Made by a program: the position numbers and the translations under genes. 64,000 nt of DNA. Origin: Isoetes taiwanensis. Taxonomy: Eukaryota; Streptophyta; Lycopodiopsida; Isoetales; Isoetaceae. Positions 22,490 through 35,006 of the stretch are shown one piece after another. Location: contig JAJEKV010000528.1 of assembly GCA_021234155.1 (NCBI GenBank), forward strand, positions 94,373 to 158,372. The letters are read 5' to 3'. Below the pieces are notes generated by a model, which saw only the letters and a list, made by a program, of their open reading frames with translations, was not told the DNA's origin and searched no databases. The number at the start of each line of letters is the position of its first letter. The first letter of the stretch is position 1.

Positions 22490-25040
22490 GCCTAGATAAG
22501 CGTAGAAGAGCTGCATAGTTCATGAAATACTAGGCACCATACCACATATAAAAATAAAATATTACAGAGGCATCATACCACTGCAGACACCTGAAAAGAG
22601 AGCTTGAGTCGCCATAGCCGTCGCTCCAAAACGCCCCCCTGACCGACGTTCCTCGTGGTCGCAATCCTTTAGTTACGATGTTTCTGAATAGGTCGACCGT
22701 GTACGTTTGAAGAAGTCTCTATTGATCATTCTATTCTTTTATAATTCTTTCACACTAATAGAACGTGTGCGGCGTTTTTGGGAAATAATGTCTGGCGTGT
22801 TTTTTTTTTGAAATTCCCAAAATAACGCCCACACGCGTTGATAAATAGCAAAAGATTAGACAATATTTCTTTTGTAATTTTTTGTTATTGAAATTTTCTA
22901 AGAGGAAGTGTTTTACGGTATAATCAATGTAATAAACTTCAAAAGGTAGAATGGTTTTTTAATAAGTGATACACACCTCTTAACACCATTTAATTTATTT
23001 CTGAAGGGGAAATTTATCATGCGGTGGCAGCCCATGAACATTCTCTTCCTAGTGGGATCATAGTTGAGCAGATAATCCCATCCTGCATCAAAAGTCATGG
23101 GTGTATTCTTCCGACCCTACATCAAAAGTCATGGATGTATTCTAAAGATAAATCAGAAGTGTAGTAGATATCTCTTAACTTGTGCTAGATGTAATTCTTG
23201 GATGCAAATTTGCTGAATAGGATCATTTATTAAACGACTTATTCTAAAACTAAAAAATATAAACATATATATAGTAATGGAGAAGTTGTCCCCTAGGGGA
23301 CATCCCACGTTCGACAAATAAGATCTAACGTAAACGTGCGTCAGCGCACATGGAAGCCTGAAGACGTTGCGTCGCAAACCGACAAATCCAACGTGTCATC
23401 CGACGGGGCAAAAAATACGTTATAATATTCCCTGTGAAATGTAAAGCCCCTTTGCCCATGCAAGGGGTCCACACGCGCATCCTGCGGTCACGATTTGAAC
23501 CCCATCAGCTGGCCCCATCCAGCCCGTCCGTTTCGCTCCGTGTTGACCATTGTTTTTGCGTTGCCGTTAATAGAAGGCTTTGGAGTGAAAAATACCGGCG
23601 ATTTCATATTTTGTGAAGTTACCGCCTGGAAACTATAGAGCCACATCATTGTGGAACCTGCCGTTAGTGGAAATCCGACCTAACATTAATATATCGAGGA
23701 TCTTAAGAACAATAAGGCCACGCTGGCCCAATAAAAAAATTCCAACCAGTCGGCAATGGAGGCTTTTCTCACTGAACTTAGGGTTGTGCATCGAATTGGA
23801 CCGGCTTGGTCTTAGAAACCATCGGACCGGAAGCCCTGGTTCGTGCTTTCGTACCGTTAAAGTGCAAACCCTAGGAGCTCCCTTTCTTATCGGTAACAGC
23901 CGCGATCCCAGCTTGAATATTTTTGAAAAATAGCTAGTCTTGCAATTCTTCATAACTGGAGGCTAAGAAGGGAAATGGTAAGAACAACGTCGTGTTTCTC
24001 AGCATTCTATCTTGAAGAGGCATTTGATTTCTGAGGGGAGCTGGATCGACACTTTGATCTGCAGTTTCATCCATTTTTCTGTTTTTTTTTTCTCCTAGAC
24101 AGAATACCCTGTGTCTTCATCACAAACTTCTTCATGAAGTCCCAAGCAGCATAATTTGGGCCGATTTTGGGCACCGGAGCTCACACATGAGCTAATGGAG
24201 CAAGCTGGGCGAGGCCCATTTGAGCCCATCAAGTAAAACGAAAGCCCCAAGAGATGCCAGTATATTTGAGGAGATGAATTCATGTGTAGACTTATTGAAT
24301 AAAGCCGCTAATGAAAGTTGAGGCCGTGGAGCGAGCCCTGAATCGAAAGAGCTGGATTGCTTGCTGCGAGGGCGGATTGCTTGCGAGCAAGAAAGGAACA
24401 TCACCTTTTTTTTCCATTTATTCTTTTTTAAAGACACATGCCCCTCTCTGGTTTTTTCCTGGGGAAAAAATATTAGCATCAAACAGAAAATGGGCACCGC
24501 CTTATATATGTTAAGAACAAGAAACTTATCACTACAGCGGCCAGTTCCAAATTTATGAGGTTGGATCCACCACTAAAGTCCTTTTTTTTAATAATGCAAT
24601 GCTTATTTAATTAAGTAATGTGAACATCATGCTTGATATTAGTTTGAAACTTGCAAAAGTTGGAGGGCATTAAATTTTTAAATGTAGCTACGAAATAATT
24701 CAAAAAATTTGAGTGCAATCTCAAAAAAGACGAGCACTCTAATTGCAAGGTGCCACACATGTTGCTAGGAGGCTACTGGTTTAATATTATAGGGAGTGCC
24801 TTGACTGTGAAGACTTGGTGTGAAGCCCAGAGGAGGGGTGAGGAGCTGATGGGGACAACATAAGCGAATGTGTTTAAGCCCAGCCCTTAATGTGGATCGA
24901 TTAGCCTATGGCTTATGGGCACGTCTAAAACCAATGAAAACCAATGAAGACCAATGAAAGATGTACTCGTGACTAAAACATCTAAAACCAATGAAAATGC
25001 TATTTCGCTGTAAACAAAGTGGTAATTGCCCTGTTTATCA
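22490..25040. other. No recognised gene downstream of the kinase
   Basis: Only frames of 60-106 codons are seen, none with recognisable motifs (for example 23613-23933 plus and 24497-24192 minus). The stretch holds no clear tandem repeat except 'CCAATGAAA' iterations at 24932-24995. 'CACTACAGCGGC' at 24531 lacks any partner and is not taken as a terminus. Confidence 0.4.
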
Positions 25041-25052
25041 TAAATTAATTCA

Positions 25053-25930
25053 CTACATTGTATTTTACAGTGGTTGAAGAGACCATGATGGTCGAGCTAT
25101 CAAAACTATTACATCATCTTCACATAATGAGACCACCCCTTTGGGAAAAAGGTCCAAGGTGTATAGGCCACATTGTGTCCCAGATGGTATAACAACAGAT
25201 CCAGCTAAGATTCATGCAGTGAAAGAATGGCCAACCCCTATAAATGTTTCTGAGGTCAGAAGCTTCCTAGGTTTGGCCGAGGTACTACCAAAAGTTTGTT
25301 CAAAACTTTGCCAAGATAGCAGCACCCCTTACGGATTTAACTAAATATGAAAAGGTCAAGAATTGGGCCACACATTGGAAACAAAAGGTTGGTCAGGATT
25401 CCAACAGTTGAAAGGAGCATTAACCACCCGCCCGGTTCTTACCTTGCCAAATCCCCTAAAGATAAATGGGTTGCAACCGATGCCGATAAAATAGATTACC
25501 GGAGGTGTACCAGCGCCAAGAGGAAGGGTTATCGCCTATGACTCCAAAAAGATGAATGATGCGGCGGCCGATACCCTACGCATGACCGGGGAATTGCTTG
25601 TCATGGGGCCTTGCGGAACTGGAGGCACCATCTCCTTGCGAGGAGGTTCCAATTGGATACCGACCACGAGCCTCAATACATCTTCACCCAACCTAATCTC
25701 AATCTTAAATCAGCGTAGATAAATGGACTTTTAGAAGAGAAGGGCAAAAGAGTATTGCAGATAAGCATCGCACCCCTCTTCACTTCCAAATTTGGGATTC
25801 TGTGTGGTTAAAAATCAAGGTGAAGCAAGCAAAGCTTAAGGTTGAAATTGCAAGAAATTGGCACCCCATTGGGCAAATTATAAATACATTACGCTTCTTC
25901 TTTTGAAGCTTATATCCGAGTAGTGTTCCA
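25053..25930 (+). pseudogene. Ty3/gypsy polyprotein relic: end of RT plus RNase H
   Basis: This encodes the end of reverse transcriptase and the start of RNase H from a Ty3/gypsy LTR retrotransposon. Visible motifs in order are GITTDPAKIHAVKEWPTP (about 25178-25230) and VRSFLGLA (about 25256-25280), both hallmark gypsy RT sequence. Next come APLTDL- and LTLPNP-like segments in shifted frames, VIAYDSKKMNDA (about 25530-25565), and RRFQLDTDHEP / YIFTQPNLN (about 25640-25705), which are RNase H landmarks. Several frameshifts and stops break it and the polymerase core upstream is missing, as are integrase and LTRs. It is an old fragment. Confidence 0.85.
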
Positions 25931-25939
25931 CCTTCTACG

Positions 25940-26390
25940 GTTTCTACAATTTATATCGAATAAACTATTCTACTAATGGCAAGCACAAGAGCAAAATATA
26001 CTCTTCATTATGTGTCCTATGGCAATAGATAGATAGATATGCCCCGAGGCCCGTGGACTTGTGTAGCATGGGCTAGCTCCCAGTGGGCTACTACCACATC
26101 ATCTTGGTTTACATTGTAGCCTTTTACGAAGGCTTCACTTTTTCTCTATTAATACCGGCATCCCTTTTGAGTCGGCTTCAAGGCCATGCCGCGGATCGTC
26201 GTTATCAATCAGCTTTGAGCTGAGCATTTACGGGCATGTATGGCGCCTCTCGAGGATTCATTCGAAGCCCTTTTTCTTTATGTACTTACCGGTGCTTTTG
26301 CGTCATTTCCGTGTGCGTCTGCCGGTTCCCTCATTGTTTTCGTCCTTGCCATCATGGTGTGTATGCGGGTTGGCCCCATCTTATGTTTAC
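25940..26390. other. No recognised gene
   Basis: Short frames only. The stretch separates the Ty3/gypsy relic from the LINE tail that begins at about 26395 on the opposite strand. Confidence 0.4.
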
Positions 26391-26394
26391 GTAC

Positions 26395-27184
26395 TTGTTC
26401 CTATATTGGGCATTCATTTAGCATATGATTTTCATCTTCCACTTCCCCTCTGTCACAAATTCTGCATATCCGGTCATCTTTCTCAATTCTCCGCCATCTG
26501 TCCTTTTCAATTCTTAGGTCGTGGCTTCCCATTCTAAATCTTGTCAGGATATCCCTCGGCCTTCCCTAATGATTATCGATATATCTGGCTGTCCTATCTG
26601 TTGTTCTGGGTTAAATACAGTTAGAAGCCAAATTGTCTTGTGTCCTGTGTGTTTCTGCAGCCAAGCTTGCGTAGCTTTGTTTGTCCATTCATCATTCCAT
26701 TTCCCTTCACTTATCAGATCGCTCAGATTCATCCCCATTTTTCTTGTCCAGATTGCTACATCCCTAAACCATCCGTTGCCCTCGGTTATGTGGGTTTTCG
26801 CTGATTCACTGATCGCAATATTCTCTAACTTACTCGGTTTCCCACCTGCATTATTTCTTATGAGATATCTGATGGTCTTTTCCCACGCCCTTACCTCCAT
26901 TGGTTTCTGCCCTGTCTCATACACTATGGTTGTTTTGCGGTGTATTCGTTCTCAATTTGAATTCTGTTTGTGCCATTGCCTGAATATTCCCTCCTGTTTC
27001 TCCCATTTCCTTCATAGTAGCCCGGTCCCCATGCCTCTACCCCATATACTGCGTGGTTGCGACCAAAGCATTTGAGAACAGAATAGCATGATCTCCCAGT
27101 TTATTATTACGCTCTTATTGCGTAAATTTTTCATATTGTAGTAACTCCCAATGGTTTGTTTGGAATCTTGTATCGCCTCTTTAG
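26395..27184 (-). pseudogene. 3' end of a non-LTR retrotransposon ORF2 (zinc-knuckle tail)
   Basis: On the minus strand, 27184 down to 26395 reads as the C-terminal part of a LINE reverse-transcriptase protein. First comes WAKEAIQDSKQTIGSYYN (27184-27100 region), a typical post-RT 'thumb' start. A region ETGQKPMEVRAWEKTIRYL (26924-26865) follows, then a tail TRFRMGSHDLRIEKDRWR. The end is a cysteine motif RICRICDRGEVEDENHMLNE then CPI, that is CxxC...HxxxxC, the usual C-terminal knuckle of several LINE clades. It is a different family from the L1-type element whose poly(T) abuts it at 27194. Frameshifts are present, and the polymerase core is not adjacent. Confidence 0.75.
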
Positions 27185-27193
27185 CCCATTTCC
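27185..27193. repeat. Candidate target-site duplication, left copy (CCCATTTCC)
   Basis: CCCATTTCC lies directly before the T-run at 27194 and is repeated at 35007-35015, just beyond the presumed 5' end of the LINE. Nine bases is within the range for L1-type insertions, but a match this short and C/T-rich could arise by chance. Confidence 0.45.
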
Positions 27194-27214
27194 TTTTTTT
27201 TTTTTTTTTTTTTT
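27194..27214. other. Poly(T), i.e. LINE poly(A) tail
   Basis: A run of 21 T on the plus strand marks the 3' end of the minus-strand LINE. The preceding minus-strand sequence (27215-27960) is an untranslated-like tail with only spurious frames. Confidence 0.8.
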
Positions 27215-27999
27215 GAAGGTAAGAGTTGGTTTTATCATTAATTATGAAATCTCGAGTACATAGCAAAAATATGCTTTTAGAAGAAGCATATCAAAATATA
27301 GTGAAGTGTAGCGATTGATAATAGAGTGTAAACAGAAAGAAAATGAAGTCTTGATTAAGGAGGAAGAACGATCAACAACCACCCTTGGTAGAATGAAATA
27401 GCAAAGTAGGTAAGCAATGAGTACACAATTAGGGCGAAACCGATTCAACAAGCAAATTGCAAACTCGCCAAAATCCACCAAAAGAGTAAACCGAACTAAA
27501 TAAAATAAAAGCCGGTGATATGCTTCTTGGCTTAAAGGACAAATGGACAGGATTTTGTGTTGATCCGAGAAGTAGGAATTGAAGTAGGCATTGAAGGCAT
27601 CTGTGGAGCCAAAAGAGATATTGGACAAGGGGCCAATTATTTTGATAGCAGAGTCGAAACAAATCCTTATCCAATTTAAGAAGTAACAATTGACCCATAT
27701 AGATACGCCCAAGAATTTGTGACTATAGTACCATGTTCTATATCTTGAGAGCCGAGCTTCCTGCGGAGAATTCGGTTATTTGCTGTCAGGAATTTCCACA
27801 GTAAATGGAGCTGGATGACCTCCCTGCAAAATATACTTGCCCACATATCTTCACTCTCCTTGTTGTAACTCATACGTCCTCTTTTCATCAGGAATGACTC
27901 CATAGAAGTGGCAATGTCATTTTTCATGACTTGATCCCGAGATGTCAGAATGAAGGGAGAGTGGCGGTATCAAACTTGTTGTTTCCTTCTCCCAAGAAG

Positions 28000-28814
28000 A
28001 AATTAAGATACTCTAGGATCATCGAGAAAGAAATAAATTAGAGACCACAACATTTAGATTGGAAGCAAACAAATCGTAGTGACCCCTATACAAACCATAT
28101 TCTTCCCATTTCCTGTCAAAATTAGCTCCAAATTTCTTTTTATGTGCTATAGCAATAGTCTCAAAATCAAACTGAAAGTGCATTTTTAACCAGAAGATGG
28201 ACACACTTTTTTTACCATATAACACCCTATTCCTTGCTTTCCAAATGTTCCATAGAGCAATTTTAATGACTGTATTATCAAATTTATTATTTATCGATTC
28301 ATAAGGGACATAAGATCCTCATTGATTTCAATCATAAATTTATCGAGAGAACCAAGACCGTAAAACCATTTAGGGAGCTACTGAGGAAGAAAATATGGGA
28401 CATATCCTCAGGCCTGTTACAAGCTAAAGGGCACATAGCAGAAATATTAGGGTATCTCCTGGACATAGAGACCAGATTGTTTAGACTGCCATTAGCAATA
28501 AGCCAAATGAAATATGAGACCTTAGGAGGGCAATAAGAATGCCAAACATTATGAAATAAACTTTTGAGCTGATCATAAGTAATGGACCATTTCAGCATAG
28601 CTTTACATCCCTCATTGTTGGAAGTCATTGCATTGTAAACATTTTTGACTTTGTAATCCCCTTTGTCATTTACTCTCCAGTCACTCTTTCCAGAATTGAC
28701 AGCTAAATTTGAGAGGAAGGGTTTGATGAAAAAATAAATTTTCTTATCCGAAGAGGTGCCTCTGATAATACCCTTCAATCTAGTCCAAGAAATGACTCTA
28801 CCACATATAAACAT
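28000..28814 (-). pseudogene. LINE ORF2 C-terminus with zf-RVT domain
   Basis: Minus-strand frames 28814-28332 and 28225-28019 give the zf-RVT type tail of plant LINE ORF2. It reads SDWRVNDKGDYKVKNVYNAM, then WHSYCPPKVSYFIWLIANGS, then CPLACNRPEDMSHIFF (the Cys/His finger). An IW(K)ARNRVLYGK-like segment typical of the end of these proteins follows. A frameshift lies near 28340-28300. The domain probably binds RNA during target-primed reverse transcription. Confidence 0.8.
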
Positions 28815-29281
28815 GTCTCTGATATAGACTAAACCAGCTTCATTCCATTTCTTATAAATTCTGGGATGCTTGATAGCAAGAACGGAGAGTTCTTTCGATC
28901 ATGATGGGATTCCAAAAGATTGGAACATCACGGTGAAGCTCCTCTCTTTAATGAAATGAAAATTAGGAGAGACAAGCATTCCGTGCCTTGATGAGATTGT
29001 GTATAAGAGGGGAGATGTTGGAACACGGCAGGTTGATTGAAAGCGAATGAGGGGAGCAGATGATGAATAGAGGGATGACCACAAGGGTGACTTAAAGATA
29101 TCCAATACCTGATAAAGATATAAGCAGGAGATTGATTCCCATGAATAGCTTTCCAAATGAGTTTACCCGCAAGAGATTGAGCTTGAATAAAAAGGTTCTT
29201 GCAACCTAAACCTCCAGAGACTTTAGGCTTACATATGGAATTCAATTAACCAAATGACTTCCCTTCCAAATGAAATTCTGA

Positions 29282-30565
29282 TTACCTTTTCAAGCCCGGG
29301 TAGACATATTTAGGAGCAACTAGAGCTGTGGAAAAGTAAACATGAGAACTGGCAAGAACAGCATTTGCAATGATAGATCTACCTGCAAGAGAGAGATAAT
29401 TCCCATAATTGTTCAGTTTCTTTTTGATTCTCGAAATAATAGGATCCTGCAGGCCTTTGATGCTATGATTCAAAGCTATAGGCAACCCCAGTAATTTGGT
29501 TGCCTGATTAGAAGGAAGGACATTAATGCCAGCAAGAACTGGAATATTGAGGTCACCAATGATCATACTTTTACACAAATTCAATTGGATACCAGAGGCA
29601 GCAGAGAATTGCCTTAAGATCTTAAGAAAAAGATTAATATTTTGAGATCAAGATCATCAAGGAAGGAAAAGGTATCATCAAAGATATTGAAGAATGGAAA
29701 TACTATCATCGTAATTTGGGAGATTTAAACCTTTCAACCCTGGCAAGATTCTCGATAATGAAGAGTGACCCTAGTTAAGAGTTCAGCAGCCACAAGGAAA
29801 AGATAGGGAGCAAGAGGACATCCTTGCCTAACTCCACAAGAGAGAGGAAAGAAGCCAGAAGGGACACCATTGATGAGGACAGCAGAATTGGATCTAGAGT
29901 TTAAACCATGAATAAGATTCATGAGCTTAGGATGGAAGCCCAATTTAGACATGGCAAAATCCAGAAAATCCCATCTCACAGAGTCAAAGGCTCTTTTAAA
30001 ATCCAGCTTGAGAAGAATACAATTTTGGTTCGAAATTCTGTTCCAGTGCAGACCTTCCATAGCAGCCACATAATTATCCAAGATATATCTATTTGGAAGG
30101 AATGCTGATTGGTTTTGGCTAATATTTCTCTGAAGGAAGCTTTTGATTCTCATAGCAATAATCTTAGCACATAGCTTGTAGGTGGTGTTGGTGAGGGAGA
30201 TGGGCCTCCAGTCCTGAAACTTAGAAGGATGATCAACTTTAGGAATGAGAGAGATAAATCCACTGGAAATTGAAGGATGCAAATGATTGTCATTCCGTAA
30301 GGCATGAACAGGGGAGATAACATCGGTTTGGAGAATATCCCAAAACTTGATGTAAAATTGAAAGCAGGAAGGCCATCCGCCCGTGAGATTTGCCTTTGGT
30401 AAAGGAGTTTAGAATCTCATAGATCTCAATGTGAGATGGAATGGCAATGAGAGCTTCATCCATGATTTCCCTAGGAGCGGGAAGAATAGAGTCCACAATG
30501 GAATTAAATTCTTTGGCTTCCGAGGCCATGTTGGGGTCTATTGGCTTATCACTAAAGATATCCAT
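29282..30565 (-). pseudogene. LINE ORF2 reverse transcriptase
   Basis: The best frame, 30282-29734, encodes RT palm and fingers: GFISLIPKVDHPSKFQDWRP, ISLTNTTYKLCAKIIAMRI, NQSAFLPNRYILDN, LKLDFKRAFDSVRWDFL and GVRQGCPLAPYLF. It continues at 29584-29282 (KLLGLPI..., LNNYGNYLSLAGR), the thumb region. The YADD catalytic box should lie between them. At about 29690-29665 the minus strand gives LQY, then a frame change, then DDT, so the box is present but split by an indel. Upstream, 30565-30290 holds the RT linker. It belongs to the minus-strand L1-type element. Confidence 0.9.
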
Positions 30566-31029
30566 ATATCCGCTCTTGAAAAATTAGCAATTTCGAATGA
30601 GAACTGTAATTGTTACCTTGATCATCACTACTTTCAGCAATGGAGTTTCTAAGAACCCTACTCTTTGCAACCCCGAAGAAGAATTTAGAGGAGCCGAGTC
30701 CATGTCATTAGCATATTTGATTTTACATCTAATCGCTGATCCCTTAGCTTCCATCTCCTCAATATTCTTAATTCTTCTCTCTAAAATATCTTCACCAACA
30801 TGGAGATTGTAGTTAGATGGATCATTCTGAAGAAGAGACCTAATATCCTTCATATACACTAGGAGCTGGTTTTTTTCCTTGGTTCTCTCCTCTTTGATAA
30901 CTTTGGACCAGTTTTTAATCCACCCCTTGATTTGCTTGATCTTAGAGTAGAAACATTTCATAGAGGGCAATTGACTACCATCACCCACATTAGAATTATT
31001 GGAAAGAGTCTCATAAAAGGATCCGAATC

Positions 31030-31720
31030 GAGCAGAATTTCTCATTCTCTAGCAATGAGGAATTGAACTTGTAGGGCGTGCTCCCTTCTCTTTTGATGCT
31101 GGTGATATGAGAGGTATGAAGGAACTGGGGCTGATGGTCAGAGATGGAAGTACCCTCATCACTTGTAACATAACTATTATCCCGTGAAGGATGTAGAAGG
31201 ATTGGAGACATAAAATCTGTCTAGGTGCGTAAAACTCTTGCTTTATCCTTTTGTTTATTTGACCAAGTGTAGGTGGGAGAGGATGGAATATAGACCAGAT
31301 GTTATCAGCAATAAGAGTATCCCAGTTCTCCCTTTCTGCTCGACATATTGATTTTATTTCCCAATTTGAGGTCCCAAGATGGAGTATTGTTAAAGTCACC
31401 AAGAATAATCCAATTCTCAAGAGATTGAGCACTCACCAAGAGTTAATTTCAGACCAAATTGGCTCCCTATCTTTTGGAGAGGTGGGAGCATAGACATTGA
31501 TAATACCAAATGAATTAGCAACCGAAGCAGGTCAAGGCTTGCCGTGCTCTTGAGGGACTTGTTATAGAAGGAGGAGTGATTGATATCTTTCTTCCGGATA
31601 ATGGCCATTCCACCACTTGCTCCAGATGAGCTGATCCAAGTGGAGGTAGAATTAGGATAAATCCACTCCCTAAATTACTACATTCAAAGGAGGGAAGTTT
31701 AAGTTCTTGAAGGATAATGA
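31030..31720 (-). pseudogene. LINE ORF2 endonuclease domain
   Basis: An apurinic/apyrimidinic-type endonuclease that nicks target DNA. On the minus strand NWIILGDFNNTPS is read at about 31415-31375 (the GDFN box). A TWSNKQK-like segment follows near 31260, then RFYVS-like sequence near 31210, and ISDHQP near 31155-31130 (the SDH box at the end of the domain). Frames change at least three times. The N-terminal part up to about 31720 is poorly preserved. Confidence 0.75.
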
Positions 31721-32233
31721 TATCGCATTATATTGCCTAATTTGGGCAATGGCTCTTCTTCTTTTTAGAGGGCCTTTAATTCCCCGAGATTCCAGGAAAG
31801 TATCTTCATATCACCGGGAGGGGAGAGAATAAGAAAGAAGAATCTAGAGCCCGGTCTTTCTCGGATTTCCTTTTACTTCTAGTATACGGGCTGGAGTTTT
31901 ATTGAAGCTTGCACAAAACCACATCATGACTAGTCCTATCCTTTCGACGATGGTTTTTTAAAAGTTGGGACTTCCCCCGCAGAGGGTCGATACTAAGACT
32001 TTCATTTAAGAATTCTTCTTTGTCCCGCTTTTTCCTTATCACTACCATATCCCTCACTATCGTAATAATCGAACAACCCCCTGGATAGAAATGAAACATA
32101 GAATTTTTATAATTGTTTAAAGGAACAGAATTAAGAACTTGCCTGGATGTTGCTTTCCCTTGAAGCTCCATGTTTTGAATATCCTCAGGAGTATCAGAAC
32201 AATCTCGGGATCAGCCACGAGTCAATATCCATC

Positions 32234-34100
32234 CTAACTTCTTTTTGAATCAAGAATGTGAGGTATGATTTTTGCAGAGAGGCCATCCTGTTCAATAAAC
32301 TTATTGGGTGTATGCAGAGGATTGCAAGGACATTCAATCATTTGGAAGTCCAAATCAATTAAGGAAGGCAATTCAACACTGTGTGTGTCAACTGGATGGA
32401 TATGGATAGCTGAAGAGTCTTTTAAGGGTATAGATGAGAGACAAATTTGAGGAGAAGCACATACCTTACTTTTATTTAATTCAGGATCTAGATTACTATT
32501 AAGGTCAGATAATACCTGAAAAGGATTTGGAGAGTTGATCTTTAGGTTGTCTTGCTGCTGTACTGATATTTGAGTCAAGTCTTCAGTAGTTTGACTTGAA
32601 TTGCTAGCTGGATGAGAGTCCTTTTCCAGTTCATTTGGTTTGTTGATGCTTTGTTGTTTCAAGCTTGCTGGCAAGGAGATTTTCAGTTGTGAATTCACCT
32701 GACTTGAATTCAGTTGGAGCTTAGCTTTGTCTCGAGATTTCATATCTAATGACCCACTCTTACTCTTATTGACTGGGAAATCCATAAGATTATATGAACA
32801 TTGAGCTTTCCCTTTAGCTTCTTTAATTATTTCACTCAGAGTGAAATTTAGCTTGTCTGTAGCCTGGGTAACTTTCCCAGACACATTCCCTTTTACTAGC
32901 AGCTTAGGTTCACCCATAGATAGAGGCATATTATATTTTGTTATGTGTGCTGTTTCACACATTTTATCTCTATCTCTTTCTTCATCTCTAGCTGCCTTAT
33001 TTCTCTCAGATTCTCTTATAGCTACCATTTACTTTAGTCCATTTGAATCTGTCACTTTCTCGGCAAATTTTTGAATTGTGAATTTTACTAGAATTCCCCT
33101 TTGTTGCAAAGTTGATTATATCGCTGATCCTCTTGCTTTTCTTCGTGATCCTGTTGAGTGAAAACCTTGTTTGGAGGTTGGATTTCTTTAGTTGAGCCCC
33201 ATCTTTGGAGCCTCATTAACTGAGGGTCCACAGGTTGAAATTTTGCAATCGAATACCAGAAATGCCTTTGAAAGCATTTCTCGACATGTAGAGGGCAGAC
33301 CGACCATCTAAGGTTTAATTGAGATTCACAACCAAAGGCATCTATGAAAGGTATGAAAAGGGGTATATCTTTGGAGAGGTCAAGCCGAACAAAGCTTCGG
33401 GAGGTTTGGCGAGGGGAATATTCCGAGATATATAAGTTCCAACAGAATTGAACAAAAGCTTGAAGCACTCTTCATCCCAATAAATAGGATTGAGCCCAAA
33501 AGAGATGTAGAGGCAATGCAAAGATTATTCATTTGGTCAATATCAAGCTTAGGGAGCCATTTGAGAAAGGACAACCGAGAAGTATCAAAGGTCATAGGCC
33601 CGTAGTTGAGAAAGAAATTTGCTGATGGAATTCCCACATTCAAGCATGATGTAGGGGTAATTGAGCCAATAGATAGCCTGAATTAGGATCCCTTTGTTGA
33701 GACCGAGGAGGAAGGCCCACAATTTTTCAAGCTTAATTCCACATTTTTGAACTTTGATGATCACAAACAGAATTTGAAAGAGCATCTATTTTAGAATGCA
33801 CAAAACAGTAAATTCAAGGAAATACGGTCATAAATCTTCATTTTCCGATCTTTTAGATATGGAATTCGAATACGCTTTGAGTCTTTCATCAAGTTCGCCA
33901 TCCGAAGGACCTCGAAGGCGACCTCTTGCAACACCATATGGAATGGGAATTTGGGTAGCGGGGTTTGGGGATGGAGAATACCCCTCGATCGGGATCAGCA
34001 GACAAATTGTCCCAATGAGAAACAAAGATGAGAAATCGGATCCATAGCAAGAGGCCGGAGCAATAAATTATCAAAGTTACCAAAGAGGATGGTTTCGAGG
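32234..34100 (-). pseudogene. LINE ORF1 (DUF4283-like, NPFQVL region)
   Basis: ORF1 of plant L1 elements is an RNA-binding protein. In the minus strand GPMTFDTSRLSFLKWLPKLD (33643-33580), FVRLDLSKDIPLFIPFIDAF (about 33390-33330) and LHVEKC (about 33290) match the DUF4283 and zinc-knuckle-neighbouring part of such ORF1s. An uninterrupted 264-codon frame at 33028-32234 then holds a polar, Ser/Asn/Lys-rich linker with the common SPNPFQVLSDLNS motif. Upstream frames to about 34100 are badly shifted. The open 264-codon stretch is the longest intact coding part of the element. Confidence 0.75.
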
Positions 34101-35006
34101 GGCTGATTTTGATATGAAATCAATTTTGGGAGAATGGCGGATCGATCGAGAAGTCGGAAGATGCGCCGAAAGCGTGAAGAAGAGCCAAATGTTTAGGGTT
34201 TTTAGGAAAATTTGTGACCATTGTGACAAATTCAGGGGAGAGGCAACAAAAGTTCATGCAAAAAATTTTTTGACAATTGAAAAGAGGGAAATTAACAGAA
34301 ACAGGGGATGAGAGACCATTGGAATGAAACAAAATTAAACTAAGATGATCAAGAAGCCTAACATGTCAGATATTTGATTGCAGAGAGACCCACATACAAT
34401 TCTAGGGAATTTAAGGAGAAATTCCTTCAAATTGAGCAGGATCATGTGGAGAATAAACTTCAACCGAGATCAAATAATCCAACCAATTGCAATAGACTAC
34501 GAATGTCCTCGCCGAACCAATCCGCACTCGAACCCACAAATTCCTCTAGCCAGGAATTGATGATTTGAACAGATTCAATCTTTGGAGGGGTACAAAAAGT
34601 GAATTCCAAGAAGAACAGATTGTCCGGAAAAGCCTATGAAAACCAAAGAGCTCCAAAGAAAGCAGCCGTGCCCTTTAGAAATCCACATGAGATTCTATCT
34701 TTTCTCTTATAATTGTGAAAAACAAGAGGTTTCCATAATAAAGATCGCAGCGTAAAGAAAGAATACGACTTCATAAATGTATCGAGATGAGGGTCAAATT
34801 GTAGATCTTGATGAGTGGATTGCAGCTAAAAGCCACCCTTCTACCGAGCAGCAGAATGATCCACAAGAATTAAGCTTCAGATCAACAAAATTCAAATTTT
34901 TCCCATAAGTTTTCTCAAGAAGAGGCTTGTAAATTAAAAAACGGGAAAAAGGACAAAAGTAGCAAGAAAAATGGTACACGTCCAACCAACATAAACACAA
35001 TCCTTC
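34101..35006 (-). other. Presumed LINE 5' untranslated region
   Basis: No coding motif is seen. By position it is the 5' UTR of the minus-strand LINE, ending at 35006 if the CCCATTTCC duplication is genuine. Confidence 0.4.

Larger units (their letters stand above)
27194..35006 (-). mobile_element. L1-type LINE, about 7.8 kb, near full length but degraded
   Basis: Non-LTR retrotransposon on the minus strand. Its poly(A) tail appears as the 21-base T-run at 27194-27214. Upstream in element order it contains an ORF1 (nucleic-acid-binding, about 34100-32230) and an ORF2 with apurinic-type endonuclease (31700-31030), reverse transcriptase (30565-29282) and a zf-RVT-containing C-terminus (28814-28000), the order of plant L1 elements. 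The length (7.8 kb) suits a full-length copy. Frameshifts and stops occur in every domain, so it cannot move by itself. The 5' boundary at 35006 rests on the CCCATTTCC duplication and is uncertain. Confidence 0.8.

Noticed and set aside
24531-24545. CACTACAGCGGC as a second CACTA terminus
   Set aside because: Does not match the CACTACAACAGAT end at 18585 and has no subterminal repeats.
26521-27075. 184-codon plus-strand open frame
   Set aside because: It is antisense to the LINE C-terminus recognised on the minus strand, whose CxxC...HxxxxC motif and ORF2-like blocks are more convincing.
27242-27712. 156-codon minus-strand frame rich in Phe/Leu/Tyr
   Set aside because: Positioned in the 3' untranslated part of the LINE; hydrophobic composition follows from A/T-rich DNA and no motif is seen.
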